Source of the DNA: Larix sibirica
Taxonomy: Eukaryota; Streptophyta; Pinopsida; Pinales; Pinaceae
DNA length: 12,221 nucleotides
Direction: 5' to 3'
Assembly (NCBI GenBank): GCA_004151065.3
Contig: NWUY0300009223.1
Coordinates: 96,698 to 108,918, forward strand
The notes under the pieces are model-generated. The model did not search any database and was not told the DNA's origin. It saw nothing but the letters and a program-made list of their open reading frames with translations. The translations under genes were made by a program, and so were the position numbers. Position 1 is the first letter of the stretch. The number at the start of each line of letters is the position of its first letter. Of this stretch, positions 1-7,582 are shown piece by piece.

Positions 1-196
1 AGAGGCCAGTAAACTTGCCAATGAGAGCTTTTTTTGAGAGGGTGAGAGCTTTCTGGCAAGGATTCGAGGGAGAAAGAGTCACGGAGGGGATCTCATCCAA
101 ATTCTTCACGAATTTGCTGGAAGGAATAGAGGTAGCCTTGGGAGAAGAGGATTGGACGAGGGCCGAGACTGCCTGAAGCTCATCCTGTGCGTCCAT
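1..196 (-). CDS. Partial ORF, probable LINE ORF1 (DUF4283-like) N-terminus, runs off left edge
   Basis: Starting at the ATG at 196-194 on the minus strand, 65 codons stay open to the window edge. The N-terminus is Ser/Pro/Lys-rich and low in complexity, with a stretch reading SPSNPCQKALTLSKKALIGK. The ALIGKF-type end resembles the start of the DUF4283 domain (an RRM-like fold) of many plant LINE ORF1 proteins, which bind the element's RNA; that is family knowledge applied to a short piece. The ORF is clearly more GC-rich than the following 800 bases. It sits behind a short GC-rich leader, and beyond that leader the DNA turns AT-rich abruptly, as expected at the 5' end of a full-length LINE. 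The frame has no stop, so the copy may be younger than its surroundings. A host gene's first exon is the alternative. The start is the first ATG after the leader; the ORF on the same strand at 312-106 is in another frame and looks like a shadow. Confidence 0.5.
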   Translation of the reverse strand, partial: MDAQDELQAVSALVQSSSPKATSIPSSKFVKNLDEIPSVTLSPSNPCQKALTLSKKALIGKFTGL

Positions 197-372
197 AACC
201 ACCGCGAGCTGCAAAAAGAAAACAAAACGATGCAGAGACGACGGCCTACAAGACGAGCCGCCAGAAACAAGCCTGGGCGGCTGCTACAACGAGCCCAGGC
301 GACTGCAAACAATGGCGGCTAGGGAAACCCTAGCCGCTCTTCAGTCGGCCAGAGCAGCACCATTCCGCGTTT
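197..372 (-). promoter_or_regulatory. GC-rich 5' leader / possible internal promoter of the LINE-like ORF
   Basis: GC-rich block upstream of the minus-strand ORF, ending near 350-372, where the sequence switches to AT-rich DNA. It contains a perfect 10-bp inverted repeat with a 3-nt loop at 315-337 (arms GCGGCTAGGG and CCCTAGCCGC). The loop and right arm include AAACCCTA (325-332), which matches the plant telo-box. LINEs carry internal promoters in their 5' leaders, so this could serve that role; no transcription start can be read from the sequence. No target-site duplication can be checked because the other end of the element is outside the window. Confidence 0.4.
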
Positions 373-1073
373 GTATAAACTTTGGCCCATGTGATCATTA
401 TCCTTGTGTAATTATCAACTAGAATGTGTCCTAATTTTAGATTACTGCCAAGTTCTTTTTTGAGATGGTTTTTAGATGATAGGAGTGATCTAAGTTAGAC
501 TTTTTTGGACAATAACATGTTTTTTCTTTTGATGCTACAAAGCAGCTATAGGCTTTTATAATGGAATCTTGATGATTTCTATTGATCTCCTACGTAATGG
601 ATAGTGTAACTTTGATTCACCTTTGAATAACAAGTTATAGCTTTTTTTTTCTTCCGAAAAGAAAAAGAAAAGAGGAAGAGGATATTTCAGTGCATGAACA
701 TACTAAATGGAATGTGCTCTAGATGTAGAATGGCTCTTCATATATTGATTTATTTATGGGGAACAAATGTTGATGAGATGTATGAGCAAGTTATGTATAT
801 GTTAGTAATTCATTTGGAATTGCATCCTTAAAAATCAAGGATCATTGTAAAGGCTTATGTTATATAAGGGAGTTGGATTCCCTAAAGGAATAGTTTTGTG
901 AGAAATGATTAGTACAAGAGTTATGATGTGGACTTCTGGGAATGTTTAGTTGATAAATATTGTGTGATCTCTTACACTTCTTTGTAAATATGATTGAAGC
1001 GAGAAACATAATGTATAGGTAATTAACATGTGCTTCATTCCAATAATGAAATAAATGTAGACTATAAAGAATG
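360..1073. other. AT-rich non-coding stretch, no gene seen
   Basis: No ORF of note on either strand. It contains a T-run followed by a purine-rich block (around 640-680) and scattered AT-rich words. The segment 860-1030 has TATA-like and AATAAA-like words that could be the remains of an old LTR, but I cannot place its borders or find a partner copy. Confidence 0.5.
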
Positions 1074-1209
1074 TAACTTCTATTTGATATTAATAATAAT
1101 AAAAAGAAGAAGAAAAGGAATAACCCCTTGTTAAGTAAGCATAACTTCTATTTGATATTAATAATAATAAAAAGAAGAAGAAAAGGAATAACCCCTTGTT
1201 AAGTAAGCA
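1074..1209. repeat. Perfect 68-bp tandem duplication (two copies)
   Basis: Two adjacent copies, 1074-1141 and 1142-1209, are identical by eye over all 68 bases. Each copy holds a TAATAATAATAAAAAGAAG low-complexity core followed by the GC-containing word AACCCCTTGTTAAG. Identity is striking because the neighbouring repeats are strongly diverged, so the duplication is recent or an assembly artefact. No coding potential. Confidence 0.9.
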
Positions 1210-1245
1210 GAACTCTTAATAATGTAAATTTATGCATTTAGTAAT

Positions 1246-2117
1246 GTGGTGTCAAAGGGGCATTGCACATTGATTCACACACCTAGTAGACTAGCACATA
1301 GCAAGCACCTAGCAAAGCCAAAGCTTTTGACCCGAGATTTGAACTTACAATCCTTCACTCAAGGAGATGTTTTTGTAACCAAGGCACATAACCAACTCCA
1401 TTTGCAAATCACTTTAAAAGTGACATTATTGTGGTAGGTAAGTCCATCCACACTGTAGACTTTCACTCCCATTCGACTGCCAAACAATAAGGTTCAAGAG
1501 GCTGAAGTTGTTGGTTTGAGATTTGAACTAGTAACCATTTACTTAAGTAGGAGATGTTTTGTAGCAAAGCCCCACACCCTGCTCCACCAACAACTAATTG
1601 TAATGGTGACTTGATGGTGTTAGGGAAGTCCATATGCATTGTGGACTCACACATCCAACATACTAGTACACAACAAATGCCCAAGTGAGCCAAAGGTCTT
1701 GTTCCGAGATTTGAACCTATAACCTTCACTCAAGTAGAAGATGTTTTGTAACAAAAAGCTCATAGCCAACTCCATTGACAAATTACTTCAAAAGTTACAC
1801 ATGGTGGCAAAGCAAATCCATCCACACTATAGACTCAGAAACCTAGAAAATTACCACACAACCAATGCTTGGAGATGTCGAAGCTCTTGTCCAAGGATTT
1901 GAACTTTTAACCATTCACTTAAGTAGGAGATGTTTTTGTGGCAAAGGCTCATAACCTACTCCGCCAACAAAAACACTTTAAAGTGATTCAATGGTGGCAA
2001 ACCAAGCCCATCTGCATTGTAGAATCACGCACCAAATGAACTAGCACAAAGTGAATGCCCAAGAAGGTCAAGGTGCTTACTGTCTCAAAATTTAACACTA
2101 TAACATTGGTTTGGTTT
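1246..2117 (-). repeat. Degenerate tandem array of ~184-193-bp tRNA-like (SINE-head-like) units
   Basis: The word GATTTGAAC or a variant recurs at 1336, 1520, 1708, 1896 and 2089, giving spacings of 184, 188, 188 and 193. The surrounding words (CACTCAAGTAGGAGATGTTTT, then a purine/C stretch, then CATTGTAGACTCACACACC) recur in the same order, so these are diverged tandem units. Read on the minus strand, each unit has a B-box-like GTTCAAATC word, and two have a good A box about 60 nt before it. Unit 4 reads TGGCGGAGTAGG (1966-1955), which fits TRGCNNAGYNGG at every position. Unit 2 reads TGGTGGAGCAGG (1589-1578), with one mismatch. Units 1 and 3 keep only GGAGTTGG. The layout resembles the tRNA-derived head of a SINE, tandemly amplified. 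No terminal CCA-ready acceptor stem is visible, so these are not working tRNA genes. The small ORFs here (1246-1437 plus, 1463-1729 minus) are chance. Confidence 0.7.
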
Positions 2118-2177
2118 CCAAGAAGGTCAAAGTGCTTACTGTCTCAGGATTTGAATACTATAACATTGGTTTGGTAT
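2059..2177. repeat. 59/60-bp imperfect tandem duplication at the end of the tRNA-like array
   Basis: Copy A (2059-2117) and copy B (2118-2177) both begin CCAAGAAGGTCAA and end with ACATTGGTTTGGT. They differ at a few positions and by one small indel. Copy B keeps the less decayed GGATTTGAA word, while copy A reads AAATTTAAC. This is a partial, more recent duplication of the last array unit. Confidence 0.8.
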
Positions 2178-2589
2178 CCTTGTTGCTGCGAATGTTTATG
2201 TTCTACAATGGTTAAAGGTTAACATATGCAAATAAATATGTGCAGTGATTGCCTTATGTTTTACAGAAACCAATTGATTGAACTGCACTAACATGTGGGA
2301 CAATCCTCTTGTTTTGTGATAGAAATCCAGATAATCAATCTGCACTAACTATTGTGTGTTTATTGTAGGATTGAATTTAAAAGAGACTCAACAAATTAGT
2401 GGAAAGGAACATTAAAATAGATTTTCAACAATTATAAATGTCATTTGGTATATTTTATGAGGGTACTATGAATCAATCAAGTAAGCAAATATTCTAATAA
2501 ATAGACCTTTTTGTTGATCCTATAAAAATCTGACAAATATGTCCATTCTAATCAAAATTCCACCATAATCTAAGTTCAGTCCATGATGT
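2178..2589. other. AT-rich non-coding spacer, no gene seen
   Basis: No ORF or recognisable repeat body. The last part (about 2548-2589) already belongs to the AT-rich local repeat whose other copies lie after the SINE-like insertion (words CTAATCAAAATTCCACCATAA and TAAGTTCAGTCCATGATGT). Confidence 0.5.
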
Positions 2590-2955
2590 AACAATGCTAC
2601 TAAATTTTTCAGGATTAGCAGCTTGAATTCGATCAAACACAGGACCTCGCCAGCTTGCACTGTTGTGGGCGCAGCTCACAGTGAACGGAGTCATTCGTAA
2701 TCATAGTTCGATCAGCAAATGATCGCTGTCTGACCTGGGCCCAACGTTTGGAATGCAGACGATTTCTCTTTATCGCAAGTTGATAATCACATTTGCAATC
2801 AGGATCCAATGAAGAAATCTGATCTCTGTTTTGGACTCTGTGGCAAACTGAATTCTGTAATGAATCTGATTGGCTCAGCCATGGTTCCTCATTATTCTTT
2901 CTTTTTTTCTTAATATATTTTATCCGTTTTTGTTAAAAAAAAACAATGCTACTAA
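2590..2955 (+). mobile_element. SINE-like / non-LTR insertion with poly(A) tail and target-site duplication
   Basis: The 14-bp word AACAATGCTACTAA occurs at 2590-2603 and again at 2942-2955, and the similarity continues as a T-run for several more bases. The ~335 bp between them is unlike the flanks and more GC-rich at its left and centre. It ends in a T-rich stretch followed by an A-run that abuts the second copy. Direct repeat plus 3' poly(A) is the signature of LINE-machinery retrotransposition (a SINE, truncated LINE or processed RNA copy). Possible Pol III boxes are an A-box-like TGGGCGCAGCTC at 2666-2677 and a B-box-like AGTTCGATC near 2706, 39 nt apart start to start, as in a tRNA. They begin about 55 bp inside the insertion, which is unusual for a tRNA-derived SINE. 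A 6-bp inverted repeat with a 5-nt loop lies at 2709-2725. No ORF spans it. A retrocopied small RNA or mRNA end remains possible. Confidence 0.6.
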
Positions 2956-3095
2956 TTTTTTTACCAAATTCCCTAATCAAAATTCCACCATAAATGGTGT
3001 AACAATGCCACTAAATTTTTTACCAAATTCCCTAATCAAAATTTCACCATAATATAAGTTCCGTACATGGTGTAATGCTACTGAAAATTTTGCCA
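2942..3095. repeat. AT-rich local tandem repeat, ~59-bp period
   Basis: AACAATGC(T/C)ACTAAA/T followed by TTTTTACCAAATTCCCTAATC begins at 2942 and again at 3001, a 59-bp step. A third, looser copy starts near 3072 (TAATGCTACTGAAAATTTT). The same unit continues to the left of the SINE-like insertion (2548-2609), so the insertion split a pre-existing repeat. The short ORF at 2870-3052 simply reads through this repeat and is not a gene. Confidence 0.7.
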
Positions 3096-3843
3096 TCATA
3101 TTCGGACAACCAAAAAAAAGTGCAAACTGATTAAAGGTCTAGTTTAACCATCCAACCCGATTGACCACTTCAACCACTACCACCTCTGTGGCGAGGGAAC
3201 ATGCCGATTTTTTGGTTTTTATTCCCTTAAACGTGGGTTGTTTTTTCCTTAAAACTGCACATACAGAGAAATGGGATACTAATCTACGGATTGCACCGGT
3301 TTATAGAGCAATTAAATCTAACCCAAAACGTTTGAAATGACTGAAATGGTTGCTTCCGATGTCAAAAATCGATTCAGAGGAGTCAAAAACCGGTGAAATA
3401 GAGGTCCAAAACACCTACAATATACAATCTGGAGGCGTCAAAAATCCCTGAAACAGAGGCCTTAAAAAACCATAAAACACTTGCAATACACTCTCAGCAA
3501 GTAATTCTGAAACGCAAAACCAGATTTTACCATATCCCAGGGAAAAAAGGCCAAATATAAGGTGTATTCAGGGTATTTATCCTACTTTCTCACATAAATA
3601 GAACATGTGTAGCTTCTCATAATTGATGCCTTCAGTGGATGCCAAATACTATGAATTTATATAAAGGGTTTTTACAATTTTAGTATGCGCTTGAGGAGGA
3701 AAAAGGCGTGCATGAAAACAATTCTTGCATGCTTTTGACCATCAAGACAAATTAAAATAACAATTATTTACCATTCAATCGTTCATTTCCAATTCGAATT
3801 CAATTTGATTCAATCTATTAACAATCTGGATCTGGATTTACAT
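3096..3843. other. Non-coding region downstream of the OXLD1-like gene, with small diverged repeat
   Basis: No ORF of note. Between 3361 and about 3500 a ~55-60-bp unit repeats loosely: GTCAAAAA(C/T)CG-GTGAAATAGAGG at 3382 and GTCAAAAATCCCTGAAACAGAGG at 3437, each followed by an ACA-rich CACTTGCAATACA-type tail. 3700-3843 is AT-rich and, for the minus-strand gene, is where a 3' UTR and poly(A) site would lie. I see no clean AATAAA on the minus strand, only weaker TAAATAA-like words near 3770. Confidence 0.5.
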
Positions 3844-4033
3844 TTACAGCATAACTTGTGCCCCGCAAGTGTTCTTTGCAATTCTAATGAACAGATCTCC
3901 TCTAAAACAATGAACGAAATATATCAATAAAAAAATGGCAGCCGAATATTGGCCAAGACATAGAAACCCACCAGAGCAAAAGCCTTCAGCAATTTTGAGT
4001 GGAGAATCGTGAAATTTTACAGCCGAAGGAAAA

Positions 4034-4381
4034 TCAGGGCGGAGAAAGGGATTTAAGAATGGAATTCTTTTCCTTCTTGTATTCCTGCAATTGGTCGAAG
4101 TAGGTGTCCCACACGCAGGGCTCGCAGCCACTACCACAACAGTCCCCAGGGAGAGGTTTCTCTGGAGGCGGCCCTATCTTCTCCATCAAAATCTTCTCTA
4201 TCTCTTCTTCCCTTTTTTTATTTTCTTCTTCTGCCTTTGCCTTTGCCTCTCTGGATTTCTCCATGTTCTCCGTCCCTTCGACGACTCCTCCGCTTACAGT
4301 CGCCATGGTGAAACGGTCGATCCGAAAGCAAACCCTTGTTCTCGCCAAAACAACCGATGGAATACAGAAGAGGCTTCTCAT
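4034..4381 (-). CDS. Oxidoreductase-like domain protein (OXLD1/UPF0651 family), probably organellar
   Basis: An intact 115-codon frame ending in TGA at 4036-4034. Residues 1-25 are rich in Arg and hydrophobic residues with a single acidic residue, like a mitochondrial or plastid targeting peptide. Residues 38-68 are a highly charged Glu/Lys helix, possibly coiled coil. Residues 71-101 hold the family hallmark: PPPEKP, then DCCGSGCEPCVWDTY, then FDQLQEY, with cysteines at 81, 82, 86 and 89. This is the 'oxidoreductase-like, N-terminal' domain found in small eukaryotic proteins such as human OXLD1, which is mitochondrial; the biochemical function is not established and redox or metal binding by the cysteines is inference. 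A second in-frame ATG at 4306-4304 would give a 90-residue protein (MATVSGG start) without the presequence. I prefer the upstream start because of the targeting-like extension. The frame has no visible intron. The overlapping plus-strand ORFs are its antisense shadows. Confidence 0.85.
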   Translation of the reverse strand: MRSLFCIPSVVLARTRVCFRIDRFTMATVSGGVVEGTENMEKSREAKAKAEEENKKREEEIEKILMEKIGPPPEKPLPGDCCGSGCEPCVWDTYFDQLQEYKKEKNSILKSLSPP

Positions 4382-4547
4382 AGGCTCCTCTCCATATGCC
4401 GCTCAAAAAAATTTCGCCAGAAACTGCCCATAAATTTATTAATCTTCCTACACAACTGGGATTCCGTCTCCCATGGAGACTCTGTTCGGAGAATAATTGG
4501 TTCATAAGAAATGATCAAGTCAAAAGTTTTGTTCGGTTATTATGCAC

Positions 4548-4554
4548 TATATAT
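4548..4554 (-). promoter_or_regulatory. TATA-like element upstream of the OXLD1-like gene
   Basis: On the minus strand this reads GCATATATAGTGC, a good TATA-box context, about 170 bp upstream of the first ATG. A start roughly 30 bp downstream would give a 5' UTR of about 135 nt, normal for a plant gene. The core is self-complementary, so direction rests on the gene position only. Confidence 0.4.
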
Positions 4555-4599
4555 GCAATAGCATCTGTGGTGTCATATTTGAGTAAGATGGTGTTTTGG

Positions 4600-5450
4600 G
4601 GAGTGGTATGGAGGTTTCTCGATCCAAAAAAGGTGTGAAAAATAAAGTTTTTTTTTGGTATTGTATTGGAGCAGTATAAGGGTTAACTAAAACGTTTCTC
4701 ACTCGTCGGAATCCGACAGAGTAAGAATAGCTGAAATGGCAATTTGGAATGCTCAAATCATAATTTCGGTGATCTGGGTAGTTTTAAAATAGGGCATTTA
4801 GTTTAGGAGAGGGAATTACGATTGTTGAAATTGCAGAACTGTGGAAATAACAATTTCCAGGAACAAATTTGATCGGTTTTGATGAAACTTTTCGCCGGAA
4901 AAGCGGGGCGTTTTGGTTGTCTTTTATCCTACGCGTATTCTATTTTTTAGGTATTTGTTAAGAGGTCGAAAAAGATTAGTGTCGATTTGTTATTATCAAA
5001 TATGATGAAAAGAATTAGCCTTAGTGAGGTGTGGACAGGAAGTTTCTAGATCTCAAAGGTGTGGACGTTTCTCAATTTTGAATTACGGTATGACCCTAGT
5101 ACGGTAATGAGCATGTCACTATGTTATTCAGAAGTAGGTTGAAAATGATTAATGCCTTCGTTATCTCCAAGTATGTCAAGAATTATCAGTGCCAACTAGT
5201 TGTGGAGTAAAGGTTTCTTGATCTTGAATAAGGCATGGAGGTTTCTCAGTCTCAGAGAAGGGTATACCTCGATAGGTAACGAAATCGTTGCTCCATTATT
5301 CCTAGGTAGGTAAAAAGGGATTATTGTCACTTTGTAATTCTTGAGTCAATAGAGGAAGTTAGTGATAGTGAGGGAATGGAGGTTTCATTGTCTCAAATAA
5401 GTCATGGAGGTTTCTCAAACTCAAAGAAGGGTATTGCCATAGACCTACAA
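4600..5450. repeat. Degenerate tandem array, ~170-bp period
   Basis: The pair of words (A)GGTTTCTTGATCTC and CATGGAGGTTTCTCA recurs. First-word GTTTC positions are 5042, 5213 and 5382 (steps 171 and 169). Second-word positions are 5067, 5241 and 5410 (steps 174 and 169). Between them the order GGGTAT-CC, GGTAACGA, CCATTATTC, AGTAGGT, GATTA-TGTC-TTTG, ATAGTGAG is kept. Weaker copies seem to extend left: GGTTTTGATGAAAC near 4874, CGTTTCTCACTC near 4692 and GAGGTTTCTCGATCC near 4611. No coding potential. The array starts just upstream of the TATA-like element of the OXLD1-like gene, so it forms the distal upstream region of that gene. Confidence 0.65.
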
Positions 5451-6174
5451 TATGCCTGAATCTTTTTTTCAACCGTGGGGGTATCCCAACTTTGTTTCAA
5501 CACCTAAGGTTGTACGACACTACCTTGCCTTAACTATAGGGTCTTGGCCAGCCTACGCCTACTATAACTAGACTACGTGTCTTCACTTAAGCTCTACCCA
5601 TAACTTCGCCTTAAGCTACAATATGTTAAAGGAAACTAAGGCCCACACTAAGTTCATCCAACAATAGGCACACATCCTATTGTGGCCTTAATAAATCCCA
5701 TAAATACTTTATACTTAGCAAATATTTAAACAATGCTTATCCAACACAATGTGTTGCAAGGAACATAGCATTGGTCCAAGTAAAGAAACCATAATACACA
5801 TGTATAGGTGGCACCCAAGGTGGATGCCTTGATTTTATTTATATGAATTGGCTCTTTTATAGACTACAATTATCGAACATAAGTGCCTACAAGCATTGTC
5901 AATACAACCCCTAAAGCAACCACATGCATGCCTCCTACAGGTTCTTTTTTCTTCTACTATTCATTGAGCCATTGCCAAGTTGTCCTACTACATCATCCCT
6001 AATCTTAGCACAATCATATAACACTTGCACTCTTGTGAATGACCAATCACTTGCTCGATGAATCTTTGATGATGCCTTAGCACTTTTCAAGCATCCTCTT
6101 TATATAGTTGACTTGCCTTACCTTTTCCTTCTCTAAGATTTCATGCAAGCCACTCCAAGTCCAAAGTGGACCCA
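5451..6174 (-). repeat. Non-coding stretch, possibly a decayed LTR in reverse orientation
   Basis: No ORF. On the minus strand it carries two TATA-like words (CTATATAAAGAGG near 6107-6095 and CTATAAAAGAG at 5862-5852), and the second is followed about 15 bases on by AATAAAATC (5839-5831). TATA followed by a poly(A)-like signal is typical of an LTR, but no termini, primer site or second copy can be found in the window. The chromovirus inserted directly at its right end. This is a weak call; plain intergenic DNA is possible. Confidence 0.25.
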
Positions 6175-6614
6175 TGTTAGGGCCCTAACCTAACTCGCCT
6201 TACTCTAAGAATTAATCATACATAGTATAAGGCCATAACTTTGCAATAAGGCCAAATAAGTTAGTGTTCAACAATCAATGTAAAAAGGGTCTCTTTATTG
6301 ATTAAGACCCATTATGAAGTTGTGTTTTGACCATGTCAAGTAGTTAGGGTTTTGGAATTTGAGGCATATTTAAAGAAGCTTTAAGGCTATGAAGTGTTTT
6401 GTGAAGAATATTGTAACTAAGATCTACTCAAGTGAATGGTGGCCCTACCATAAGAGGCTCATGAACATTGTTCGCATAATATGAAAGCTCTTTTTTGCCA
6501 TATTTTTCTATTATGTCTCATATTTTTGGTTGTGTTGTTTATTTCTAGTTTATCGCATGCTAATCTTGCTATATACTATGTGGTTCTCAAGTTTTAGGGG
6601 TAAGGAACACCACA
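6175..6614 (+). repeat. 5' LTR, 440 bp
   Basis: It begins TGTTAGGGCCC and ends CACCACA, two bases before the primer site, so it has the TG...CA ends. Its first 182 bp align without gaps to 12040-12221. The start contains the perfect palindrome GTTAGGGCCCTAAC (6176-6189). A 6-bp inverted repeat (6287-6292 with 6305-6310) flanks an AT-rich loop. TAGGGTTT (6345-6352) matches the plant telo-box. TATTTAAAG (6367-6375) is the best TATA-like word, so U3 would end shortly after it; the R/U5 border is not visible. Confidence 0.92.
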
Positions 6615-6616
6615 AG

Positions 6617-6630
6617 TGGTATCAAAGCCA
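6617..6630 (+). promoter_or_regulatory. Primer binding site for initiator Met-tRNA
   Basis: TGGTATCAAAGCCA lies two bases after the LTR end. It matches the usual plant TGGTATCAGAGCC site, complementary to the 3' end of initiator methionine tRNA, with one A-for-G change. It primes minus-strand DNA synthesis. Confidence 0.92.
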
Positions 6631-7582
6631 CGATCCTAAGACAACACACCTCCAAGAATTGATAGGTTTTTTTTTATGCTAGAGATGTGTTCTAGCATCT
6701 AAAAATATCCACAAAGATCTATCGTTTAGTGGTTGAACCTGCAGTTGGGGAGCAATACACAAAACAACTATAGTTGTTACTTAGTCATGTTGTACCCTCA
6801 TATGGTGCAATTGTACATAGATGTAACTCATGTTGGTACCCCTTCGAGTAGTATCACATTAGAAAACACCTGCACATATAATCACTTCCACATGCCTTCA
6901 GGGATATCAAAAGTCCCATAGGTCACATGAAACCATCCTACCTACGGTCATCTTGTTTCTGTAGTGGTACTGAGAACAACACTCGGGAAGATACTCTTGT
7001 GTACCTAGGTAGTCGGTTAGTACGGCTAAGGGAACAATATTCTCCTTAGTTAGAGCCTTGAGAGATTGGGTCGAGTACTACTATTGGACCCCACATGTGT
7101 ATAAGAGAGCTATAGTGCATGACAATCCCTCGACTTTAAAACCCTAGAAAAAACTAGAAAGCCTTCTCTTTGCAACTTGTTTGTGAGATTTCCTAATTCT
7201 ATCTCAGCAGCAAGAAAATTTATTGGGGGAGGTCATGCGAATTCCTACATCTTTGAATCTAACAAGAGTTTGGAAATTCTTCTAGTGCAATAGCATTCAA
7301 TCCCCAACATTAAAAAACTTCTAGAGGGTTTAGAAAACCCTTATTTGTGGCCTACTTCATTGGAATCCTTGCATCGCGTTACTCGTTTTGATATATAATT
7401 GTCATAACCTTTTTTGGGAGTCTTGAAAAGTCTTATTTGTGACCTACCTCCATAGACTCCTTGCCTCATACTAATCATTTTTCTATATATCTCCTACAAT
7501 CATGTTTTGGTAGACCCTACCGCTCTCCTTTTGCACTTCCTACTTTTTGGATCCCATGGTACACACCTGCTACCAGACCAAC
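6631..7582 (+). other. Retrotransposon 5' untranslated leader, ~950 bp
   Basis: Lies between the primer site and the first gag-like ATG. No retroviral domain is visible in any frame, and the ORF at 6733-6921 has no recognisable content. Near its end, two diverged copies of a ~92-bp unit sit in tandem: CTTATTTGTGGCCTAC at about 7340 and CTTATTTGTGACCTAC at about 7432, each followed by a CTTGC-ACTCRTTTT-ATATAT pattern. A leader of this length could include a nested fragment that I cannot identify. Confidence 0.6.

Noticed and set aside
1246-1729. Small ORFs inside the tRNA-like array (1246-1437 plus, 1463-1729 minus)
   Set aside because: They read through non-coding tandem repeat units, and neighbouring units do not preserve the frame.
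1330-2117. Functional tRNA genes
   Set aside because: A- and B-box words are present, but no acceptor stem or clear anticodon arm can be folded by eye and the spacing is long.
1074-2177. CRISPR array
   Set aside because: Repeats are directly adjacent or diverged long units without short constant repeats and unique spacers; the genome is eukaryotic.
2604-2760. Spliced exon after a TTTTTCAG-like acceptor near 2605-2611
   Set aside because: The acceptor-like word arises at the insertion junction, no frame stays open with recognisable content, and the target-site duplication plus poly(A) explains the segment better.
3844-4137. Minus-strand 97-codon ORF
   Set aside because: Overlaps the 3' end of the OXLD1-like frame in another reading frame and continues into AT-rich 3' DNA; no domain seen.
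4091-4507. Plus-strand ORFs at 4091-4507 and 4104-4433 (and 4396-4638)
   Set aside because: The first two lie antisense to the OXLD1-like gene with low-complexity Phe/Leu/Ser content and no recognisable domain. 4396-4638 runs through its promoter side. All look like shadows or chance.
6733-6921. 62-codon ORF in the retrotransposon leader
   Set aside because: No Gag or other domain; lies before the recognisable gag start and looks like chance.
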